Positions 56,087 to 64,000 of a stretch of DNA of 64,000 nt are shown in pieces (positions within the stretch are counted from its first letter, which is position 1; the number at the start of each line of letters is the position of its first letter). A program made the translations under genes and the position numbers. The stretch spans positions 1 through 64,000 of the forward strand of contig QNQO01007572.1 of NCBI GenBank assembly GCA_003290165.1, in the 5' to 3' direction. The notes beneath the pieces were generated by a model. That model saw only the letters and a program-made list of their open reading frames with translations, searched no databases and had not been told where the DNA came from. The DNA is from Berberis thunbergii (lineage: Eukaryota; Streptophyta; Magnoliopsida; Ranunculales; Berberidaceae).

Positions 56087-57540
56087 CATAGAGGTCCCCA
56101 AACAGAACACCTGTGATGCAACTATATTTCAGGATTTTTTTGATGTCTTTCAAGAGATTCCTGGTCTTCTTCCTCGTCGAGATGTAGAGTTTAGGATTGA
56201 CTTGGTTTCAGGTACAGCTCCTATTGCTGAGGTTGTTTATAGACTTGCACTGAAGCAGTTGGAGGAGATGAATGTGAAATTGGATGAGATGTTGCAGAAC
56301 GGGTGAGTATGATGATTTTGATAGGTTTGGACATTTTAGTGTTAATTACTTGAGGAATGACTTTAATTCTTTTGAGGTGTGTATATCCTTGTAGGTTCAT
56401 TAGACTTAGCAACTCATCTTGAAATGCTCTTGCGATCTTTGTTTCCAAGAAGGATGGATTGTTGAGGATGTGCATTGATTACAGAGATTTGAACTGAGTA
56501 ACTATCAAGAATAAGTACCCCTTTCAAGGATTGATGATCTATTGAATCAGTTGAGGGGTGCTGCAAAGTTTTCTCAGCTTGACCTTCAAACAGGTTACCG
56601 CCATATGAGGGTTGAGGATCATAGTGTATAGTTGATGGCATTCCGGACGAGGTATGGGTTGTACGATTTTTCGGTGATGCCTTTTGGGCAGTGTTCTAAA
56701 AATCGGCCTAGCGCTAGGCGGTAGAAAATTGCCCAGATTAATGGCTGGGCGGGTTCTGGGCAGTTTAAGTGGGTCTGGGTGGTCTAGGCAGGTCTGGGCG
56801 GTCTGGGCAAGGTTTTTTTTTTTTGGGTGATTGTGTTCTTATTTTATTTTTCTTTCATCTTTTTTAGAAATAAAAAATTTTATTATTTTTTATTCAGCAC
56901 ATGTCTAAATGTAGCAAAGGATGATTACTTAATGGAATTCTTAAATGATCTGTCAGTACCAATTTTAGTAATGTAGATTTTATCAAACATGACTAAGGTT
57001 ATTCATTCAATTTGAAGGAAAATAAAAGTGTGAGTTTGGATATTTGTCCACAAATTAAACTTTGTATAAAGTACCCATCATGACCAACTTCAGTCATTTG
57101 AGTTTTAATAAATTTTGTTCGTGATTGTTAATTTTCATGTTTTTAAATTTTGCATATGTATCTTGGCATTAAATTGGATATAATTGATAAAGTATTATGC
57201 TTAACTTTTTAAAATTATTAAAGTTATAATACAAAACCTAAGACCACCTAGGTGTCGCCTAGGCCCCTGGGCGCTAGGTACCTGCTCGCCGCCCGCCTAC
57301 TACCTAGCGTTTTTTAGAACATTGCTTTTGGGTTGACAAACGCCCCTGCATTTTTTATAGATCTGATGAACCAGGTGTTTAGTCCATTTCTGGATCAGCT
57401 TATGATAGAATTCATTGATGACATCTTGGTGTATTCGAGGAACTTGGAAGAAAATAGGGAACATTTTTGCCTTGTTTTGCAGACTTTGAGGGATCACAAA
57501 TTGTATGCGAAATTCAGTAAATGTCATTTCTGAGAATCAG
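56087..57540 (+). pseudogene. Chromovirus RT, split by a MITE
   Basis: Plus-strand pieces: DVFQEIPGLLPRRDVEF (56140), IDLVSGTAPIAE, a broken CIDYRDLN...VTIKNKYP (56470-56515), LDLQTG-equivalent (56580), then after the [22 protein letters not shown] and the catalytic [19 protein letters not shown] (57410). Many stops before the MITE. It resembles RT of Tekay/Del chromoviruses. Confidence 0.85.
56689..57324. mobile_element. hAT-type MITE, 636 bp
   Basis: Flanked by the 8-bp duplication CTTTTGGG (56681-56688 and 57325-57332), which is the expected uninterrupted RT sequence. The termini are CAGTGTTCTAAAAATCG and the complement CAATGTTCTAAAAAACGC. Subterminal CTAGGCG-rich arms (GCGCTAGGCGG; CACCTAGGTGTCGCCTAGG) and GGTCTGGGC short repeats surround an AT-rich centre without coding capacity. 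Confidence 0.9.
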
Positions 57541-58110
57541 AACATCGCTTTCTAGGGCATGTGGTATCTAGTCAAGGTATAGCGGTAGATCCTGAAAAGT
57601 TGGAAGCAGTTAGGTCTTGGAATACACCTACGAGTGTTACTGAAAGTCACACTTTTCTGGGGTTGGCTGGTTACTGTCAACGATTTATTGAGAAGTTTTT
57701 TTGGTCGGATGAGTACACTAAACATTTAAAATCTTGAAGCAGAGGTTGACTTCAGCTCCTATGTTGACTATTCTGGTGCATGTTATTCAGTTGGTAGTTT
57801 ACACATGTTTGTGGTTCTAGGCTAGGATGTGTTCTTATGCAAGACAAGAAGGTGGTAGTTTATGCTTTTCGACAGTTGAAACCCATGAAAGAAGGTATCC
57901 CACTCATGATTGGGAGTTAGTGGCATTGATATTTGCTTTGAGGATTTGGAGACACTGTCTTTTTGGGGAGAGGTTTGAGTTATATACGGACCACAAAAGC
58001 CTTAAGTACTTATTTCTTAGAAGGAGTTGAAATTTTAGTAGTTGTGATTTTGAGATCTTTTATCAGCCTGGTAAGGCGAATTTGGTAACAGGTGTTTTGA
58101 GTAGACGTTA
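57541..58110 (+). pseudogene. Chromovirus RNase H
   Basis: FLGHVVSSQGIAVDPEKLEAV (57550) and TFLGLAGYCQRFIEKF (57650) are the RT connection. ETHERRYPTHDWELVALIFAL and ERFELYTDHKSLKYLF (57880-58015) are the RNase H Glu and Asp motifs. Frame changes near 57720 and 57800. Confidence 0.85.
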
Positions 58111-59440
58111 TTCAGTATTGGCTACCATGATGATCAAAGAGTGGAAGATTCTTGAGGAGTTGTCCTATATCAGGTTATCCTTGTGCTTTTATAGCTTGTT
58201 TGACAATTACGCCAACCTTACTTAGACGAGTGATCAAGCAATAAAGTTCAGATCCCTTACTTCGACAGAGATTGGAGGATTTTGTCGTTGATTGTGTGGA
58301 TGATTGTCTGACTAACTGGACAGTTGATTCAAAAGGTGGTTTGAGAGCTTGTTTATATGTTCCTGCAGATTTGGATTTGAGGAAAGAGATTTTAGAGGTG
58401 GTTTGCTAGTTGAAGTTTACCATACACCCTGGAGGCATGAAGATGTACAGAGATCTAAGATGATCGTTTTAGTGACATGGTATGAGATGAGATATTGGGC
58501 AGTTTATGGCGAAGTGTTTGACTTGTCAGCAAATCAAGGCTAAACACCATAGACCTTCTGGTTGTTGCGACCCTTGGAGATCCGACTTGGAAGTGGGAAC
58601 ATGTGATGATGGATTTTATTGATGGGTTTCCTAGGTCGAAGAGAAAATGTGAGGCTATTTGGGTTTGTTGTAGAAAGTTTGGCTAAGAGCGCTCATTTCC
58701 TTCCCGTTAGTGTCCATTGAACTTCAGATGATTTGGCTCAGTTGCTTATCAAAGAGGTAGTCAGACTCCATGGAGCCCAAGTATCGATTGTATCAGATAA
58801 TGATCCCTTGTGCATGACTAATTTTGGCAGAATTTTTAGAAAGCTATGGGCACTAAGTTGGATATGAGTACGGCTTATCATCCTCAGACAGCTGGTCAGT
58901 CAAAGAGGGAAAACCAGATCTTGGAGGACATGTTGAGAGCTTGTGTTATGGATTTCGGAGGCAGTTGGGAAGATCACCTCTCCTTGGTTGAGTTTGCTTA
59001 TAACAATAATTATCACGCGAGTATTGATGGCACCGTTTGAGGCATTATGTAGTAGGCCTTACATATCTCTTATGTTGGGCAGAGGTTGATGATGTTGCTA
59101 TCATTGGATTAGACATAGTTTGAAAGACCACAGTGATTGTGGAAGTGATTAGAGATTGTTTGAGGACAATGAAGAGTCGGCAAAATAGTTATGTTGATAA
59201 GAGGTGTAGGGATAATGAGTTTGCAGTTGGTGATTGGGTGTTTTTGAAAATTTGCTCGATACGAGGAGTTTTTTGATTTAGTAGTCGTGGCTCCACGGTA
59301 TGTTGGTCCTTATGAAGTTACAGAGAGAATGGGCCCAGTGGCTTATAGACTGGCTCTTCTACCTAGTATGTCGGCTATTCACAATGTGTTTCACTGCGAA
59401 AATGTTTGGCAAACTCGACTTCACTAGTACAACCTTCGAA
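58111..59440 (+). pseudogene. Chromovirus integrase
   Basis: Pieces: DLRKEILEVV (58376), HHCC end CLTCQQIKAKHHRPSG (58520), HVMMDFIDGF-like core start (58600), VSIVSDNDP-equivalent (58790), [20 protein letters not shown] with the catalytic Glu (58870), and [20 protein letters not shown] (58970). The C-terminal part (YVDKRCRDNEFAVGDWVFL, about 59190; YVGPYEV near 59300) follows. Many frame breaks. Confidence 0.85.
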
Positions 59441-59645
59441 AGTGGAGGTAGCTATCTTGGATCATGAGGATTTGAGTTATCCGATAAGACCCGTAACTAT
59501 TTTGGATCACGAGGTTCGACAGTTGTGAAATAGGGTACTGAATTTGGTGAAAGTTCAGTGGAGTGCACAAGATGGCTATGTTACATGGAACTTGAAGATA
59601 AGCTATGACAATCCTACTCGAAACTTTTCTCTTAGGCAATCTTAA
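59441..59645 (+). pseudogene. Chromodomain-like C-terminus
   Basis: ILDHEDLSYPIRPVTILDHE, then a stop after RQL, then NLVKVQWSAQDGYVTWNLK. This matches the chromodomain end of Tekay-type integrases (LD...R.L....V..VKV.W......TWE), which directs insertion in plants. The last aromatic and acidic positions are altered. Confidence 0.6.
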
Positions 59646-59662
59646 GGACGAGATTTATTTTG

Positions 59663-61800
59663 AGATGTGTATGATGTAAACTCGTAAATTCTCGATTGAC
59701 TAATTTACTTAATTCTAGAGTTTTTGGATTGAATACAATAGTTATGCATTATTGGAATTTAAATCTAAATTATTTTTTAAAATTATTTTATGAAATTTCC
59801 GAGGTGGGTGTCCTCAGAATTTTAGTGGGGCAAATAGCCACCCAAGTATAAAAACAAAATCCTTCCATTTCTTCATTCTTCCTTATTTTTCCTTGCGCGC
59901 GAGAACTCTCATTTGCGATTTTCTTCTTTAGATGTGACCGAGCTTTGCCGACACTCTCTTCGTCCAAAATATCATTTTCCTTTCTCCTCATCTTCTTCTC
60001 TTTCGCTTTCCCTAACAAAATCAGAGTGTTATAAATAGAGAGGCTTGATCGGAGTTGTTGGAAGTCGAGAGAACAACTCCGCTTTGATCAGTCGATTTAG
60101 TGGTGTTTGTGGGGGCATTGGAGGCCTGAAACCCTGCTTGCAGAGGTGGTTGGGGTTTGCCAAAACATTTAGAGATTTTGAAGATTTTCAGAGGGTGTGT
60201 GGTCGCTGGCGTCGGTTTCAGGTTGATATCGAGCGGGTGAGCTGCAATCCCATGTTCAGAGGAATTGTGGCATTGTTTCGGCCAGTATCAGGCATGTTTT
60301 CCTGGTCGGAGAAGATCAGATTGGTGCAGTGTGATTTTCGGAGAGTTTTCGCAAGAAATTTAAGCTCATCAGAGTGGTTGTTGGACCTGTTTCTCCAGTA
60401 AGTGGTTTTATAATTCTTCGTCAGACCGTTCCTTTTTTCCCATTTTCCGAACAGGTTGTTCATGATTTCGCCGGAATTCGAGTTTTCTTTCGGGTGACCC
60501 GTCGAAGTCCAGGTCAATTTTAGGAAGCTTTTGAAGTCGCCAAGCCATTGCTCAACGGATTAGGGGTTTCTTTAGGTTGGAATTGGGGTTCCGGAAACCC
60601 ATTCTTCTCATGTGAGCAGCAACATCTTCCTTTTTAAATTTTGATATAATGTTATTTCTGAGAATAGCCCGAGCTGGTTATTTACGCTTTATGATGTTAT
60701 GAGTATTGGCAGGGGTTATGTTAGTGAACTTGACACTTGTGATGGGTCGTAAAAAATCCTGAGGGTATTTATGTATATGTGACACAGTTGGAAAATCATT
60801 GAACATATCATGGATAGTATTTAAGGGTTAATTCAATAAATGTCTTGCATTACTTTAGAAACTATTTTCCCACAACTCTAACCATATGGATATGTATGCT
60901 CTTATTTACAGTTTACCCATTCAACACTAGGAACTACGCGAAATCTTGATAGGTAGTAACACTGTGGCCTTGAGAATGTGGTTAATTTCTCATCCAAAAA
61001 GGAGCACCCATGAGTAGTTGATCATTGTTTCACCCTTGAGGGTATTTGATCAGGACCTTTCATCCAAGAAAGGAACTTATGATGTAGTTGATCACTGCTT
61101 GGTCTTGAAGGTGTCTGATTCTCCTCATCCAATAAATGAACTCCCGGTGTGGTTGATCATTGCCTTTGCCTTGTGAATGTTTGGGTTTTATTCGGAATGA
61201 ATTTTTCCGATGCGCACTGATTTATAAGTGGTAACAGTGTGTGTATGGAGGCATATTAGGGTGAGACATGTTCAGCACGATATACTAAGGTGCGATTGTA
61301 AAGAAAATATATATGGTAGACTCGTGTTACATCCCACGTGCATATTACATTATGATTCAGCATTTGAAATGAAAAGTGGTGGTGCATCGTAAAGCTTTTA
61401 TGAATCTTTTGAACTGTCTTAGTTGATGTTATATATTTTGTTTGGGGAATAGATGATTTTATTCTCCTCATAATAGCTAGTCTGACTCGTTTGCTTGTTT
61501 TGTGGCAAATGTGTGTATCCCTTCTTGGGTGCAGGTGGTGGTGTTAGTGGTGGTGCTGTAGGAGGCGTCGGGTGATCGAGTTTTGCCTATGTGGTCGGAC
61601 AACGGGGAGGTAGGTTGGCGCTCAGGTCTAATTTTTGTAAGTAGTTGTGAATTGTGATTTAGTTAGGTTTGTGATAATCATGAAACCGCTTGGATTTATT
61701 GTCAATTTTTATATAGTGATGTTTCCTTTAAATTTTATTTTGTTGTGTGCTAGCAAGGGTAACCATTAGAAATAAAATAAATGGATAAGGAAAAGAAAAA
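59663..61800 (+). repeat. 3' LTR of the chromovirus (end approximate)
   Basis: It begins about TGTGTATGATGTAAACTCG, 15-20 bp after the last codon. It contains the 70-bp segment shared with 56003-56075. Three tandem units of 64-70 bp start with CATCCAA (60991, 61061, 61125), each with GT.GTTGATCA. The short ORF 60045-60401 has no known domain. The right end was not located. Confidence 0.5.
60985..61190 (+). repeat. Tandem repeat, 64-70 bp x3
   Basis: CATCCAA...GTTGATCA...TTTGATC units start at 60991, 61061 and 61125 inside the chromovirus LTR. Confidence 0.65.
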
Positions 61801-63035
61801 AAATAAATTAGGGTTGTGTTTCTTCTCAGTCTCTGAGATTTTTGGTATCTTGGGAATCGGGGTCTGGCCCTACCTACATGTGTAATTTATCTTCTTATAC
61901 ATCAAAATTATATATACATGACTCAATTAGGAGGTCTTTGTAAAATACGACTTCAATGTTACTTGTTTCTCCTTGAAATTGATGTCTTATTGGACCTCAT
62001 CTCTAACTTTTCTTAGTGCATTAAGAAGCTCTTATTATGCTCGTATTGCCAGAGAAAATTATGCAATGTGATTATTGTTTCAAGTGCATCTTTGCGCGAG
62101 ACAAGCTCCAATACAGAAGTATCATCTTCAACTTCATCTTTGTCATTTCACATGAATTTTAAGACGCATGCATCAAACGTAATTTTATTTTGTTGCAAAA
62201 ATGAATAGATCTATGACTTCTATTTAATAAGACTAATTAATACATTAATGAACTTGTTTTAGTTAAACAAAATAGTTAAGTGTATATTAAATGTAATTTT
62301 AGTTTATTGCGAAAACGGATAGATTCGTGACTTCTATTTGAAAAAACTAATTACATTCATGAACTTGTTATGGTTAAAAAAATACATAGAATAATGATAA
62401 TTTTGTAATTAGGTAATATTTGTATAATCACAATACACAATACATGAATTAAGTTCAATGTTTTTTGAAAAAAAATATATTACTAATTTATGTGTAAACT
62501 AATAATTATTAATTTATAGAGGTTTAACATTAATTGTTAGGTAGATATGTTTGCAACATGTAGAATGCAACGCATCGAATGGATATATCGAAAGTCAGTC
62601 AACAATTTTTAAGTGTATTTTGATATAAGAAATATTATCATTCTAAGTACACAATTGGCAATAGTAATAATTCTCTGATTTACAAGGTCTTCGATAACTC
62701 TTAGGCAAAAATTGTACATTATAAACTGTAGTAATAAATTATTATGTCCATTACAAGTACTAGATATTATTTGAATAACCTCAGAATCTGCAAAGTGTCA
62801 TGGATTGAGTGCATTATGAGGGCCAAGTCATTTATAAAAAATTAAGTCAAACTCAATAAAAAATTTTTGAAGAAAATGGACATTGAACATATAATCAAAA
62901 GTAAAAAATTATTCAAAATAAAAACAAATACAAACAAAAAATAATAATCTACTTTCTTACCTTTAAACTGAAGGCTTCAAATAGCTCTTACAATTGTTTT
63001 CGACGATCTTTCATGAAGTCAAAATCCTCAATTAC
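61801..63035. other. AT-rich stretch with a two-copy tandem repeat
   Basis: No gene. A unit of about 112 bp (TGTAATTTTA.TTTATTGC, GACTTCTATTT, TGAACTTGTT.T.GTTAAA) occurs at about 62177-62288 and 62289-62400. It may be noncoding sequence of the neighbouring hAT element. Confidence 0.5.
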
Positions 63036-63039
63036 CGAA

Positions 63040-64000
63040 TCAACGTTTAATTTTTCTCCTATCTCTTTTTCAATAGATGCACAAACATAACATCTTTAAG
63101 ATAACCATCTTACATTTTGTTACTAAGTCCAGACTTAAACAACTTCATAGCTAAGAATTCATTTTCTGTTGTTGTAGAAACTGGAATAGTTAGCACCAGA
63201 CCAATTATTCAATCTATTAGAGGGTGCATTCACGATTTTTGTGTCTTTACCAATCATTGACACAATTTCGAAATTATGAAAAATTATTCGAGTCATCCTT
63301 TTTTGTACATCTAAACTGTAACATTGTGATTCATACTTTAGAATAACATTTTCTTGGGTCGTGAAATCTTTTAGATAGAACTTGTCTACCAACTCATATA
63401 TGTTATCAATGTTGAACATCTATATGCATATTTAGGTTCCAGTAAAACTATGTACACAAACCTTCATCATGTGTACGTTGAACATATTATTTAACTTTTG
63501 TACTTGAGAATGTCTACTAAAAATGATGGTCGTTTGTGATTGGATTTTGCTTTTTATGAAAGCAACCCTACCAATAGCAAAATGATCACGCATATCAGGT
63601 ATATCAATGTTATGTTGACTGAAAAATGATTTTACATTATCAAATGCGAGATGAAAAGGTGCACCCCAACCATATTCCCTTAACTTTCAAATCAACGACT
63701 TTGTAGTCTTGACTAACTAGACAACATTTAGAATTATCTAAAGTAACTTTACATATTTTGACTAAGCATAAGTTATTCCTAAAATTTCCTTAACCAAATG
63801 TCTGATGAAAATGAATTCAAACGATGTAATTGCATCCAATGTTGTGTTTCCATCTCTCTCTGAATAGTTGGATTCGTTTTTAATAATATACAATATAATT
63901 TTTGAGTTTGTGTCAAACATCCTTATCAAATTACAAACAAAATTAATTTAAGATCCCTATCTAGTGTCTCTAACTCGTTGCAAAGTTCCAACTTGATTAA
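63040..64000 (-). pseudogene. hAT transposase relic, C-terminal part, open at right edge
   Basis: Minus-strand frames match plant hAT transposases of the TTF-zinc-finger type. In order: NTTLDAITSFEFIFIRHLVK (63850-63790), then HNIDIPDMRDHF (63610), VQKLNNMFNVHMM (63490), FNIDNIYELVDKFYLKDFT (63415-63360), then the C-terminal dimerisation region LTIPVSTTTENEFLAMKLFK (63195-63135) and SNKM. Transposases of this family cut and paste hAT DNA. Stops and frameshifts occur throughout. The N-terminal part lies beyond the window. No terminal repeat was found. Confidence 0.78.

Larger units (their letters stand above)
56003..59655 (+). mobile_element. Tekay-like chromovirus, 5'-deleted
   Basis: A plus-strand Ty3/gypsy element reduced to a ~70-bp 5' LTR piece (56003-56075), RT, RNase H, integrase and a chromodomain-like end, followed by a 3' LTR. 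The LTR piece (TAATTTACTTAATTCTAGAG, then TTTTGGATT) recurs at 59700-59735. Gag and protease are deleted; LTR sequence runs almost directly into RT. A hAT-type MITE interrupts RT. Confidence 0.8.

Noticed and set aside
56087..59655. Integrated plant pararetrovirus
   Set aside because: Integrase, chromodomain and LTR repeats are present, which pararetroviruses lack; it is a Ty3/gypsy chromovirus.
60045..60401. 118-residue plus-strand ORF as a possible host gene
   Set aside because: It lies inside the chromovirus LTR and shows no recognised domain.

Overview
This window looks like plant nuclear DNA, probably from a eudicot, out of repeat-rich and likely heterochromatic sequence. It is AT-rich. 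Almost every recognisable coding segment belongs to plant-type transposable elements: Athila, Tat and Tekay-like Ty3/gypsy, Ty1/copia, an L1-type LINE, hAT, and a tRNA-derived SINE. The only host-gene trace is a two-exon relic of asparagine synthetase at 1418-1826 (- strand). There are no bacterial operons, rRNA, tRNA genes or CRISPR arrays. Species cannot be determined from the sequence.

Layout. 1-3.3 kb: asparagine synthetase relic, a reverse-transcriptase zinc-binding fragment, and a small inverted-repeat element. 3.3-15.8 kb: a 5'-truncated Tat-like retroelement (Tat-A: 70-bp tandem repeats, an antisense extra ORF, one LTR), split by a young complete Athila-like element (Athila-1, 4859-12861, target duplication GCTTC). 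17-18.3 kb: probable minus-strand Athila-type LTR. 19.2-24.7 kb: older, deleted relative of Athila-1 (Athila-2, target duplication GTATT). 25.8-32.6 kb: RNase H fragment interrupted by a minus-strand Ty1/copia element (25959-32562, target duplication TTTTG), one of whose LTRs carries a SINE. 32.7-49.9 kb: L1-type LINE split by a 12.1-kb minus-strand Tat element (Tat-B, 34459-46560, target duplication CTAAT). Tat-B carries large higher-order tandem repeats and its own 212-bp LTR-like insert. 49.9-54.4 kb: 3' remnant of a third Athila-type element. 56-61.8 kb: Tekay-like chromovirus remnant whose RT is split by a 636-bp hAT-type MITE (8-bp target duplication CTTTTGGG). 63-64 kb: decayed hAT transposase running off the window.

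Several nestings can be ordered from target duplications: SINE into copia into RNase H; Athila-1 into Tat-A; Tat-B into LINE; MITE into chromovirus.

The most interesting content is threefold. First, a non-autonomous Athila lineage has one 900-codon ORF fusing gag and protease directly to the tail of integrase; two separate insertions share this arrangement, so the deleted form itself appears to have been copied. Second, in both Tat-like elements the order inward from the 3' LTR is LTR, antisense coiled-coil ORF, then tandem satellite. In Tat-B the ORF tail and a ~179-bp satellite have been amplified together. Third, a short hairpin plus a GGACAATGTT box is shared downstream of the last ORF in three Athila-type elements, and Athila-1 carries three copies of a polypurine 13-mer.
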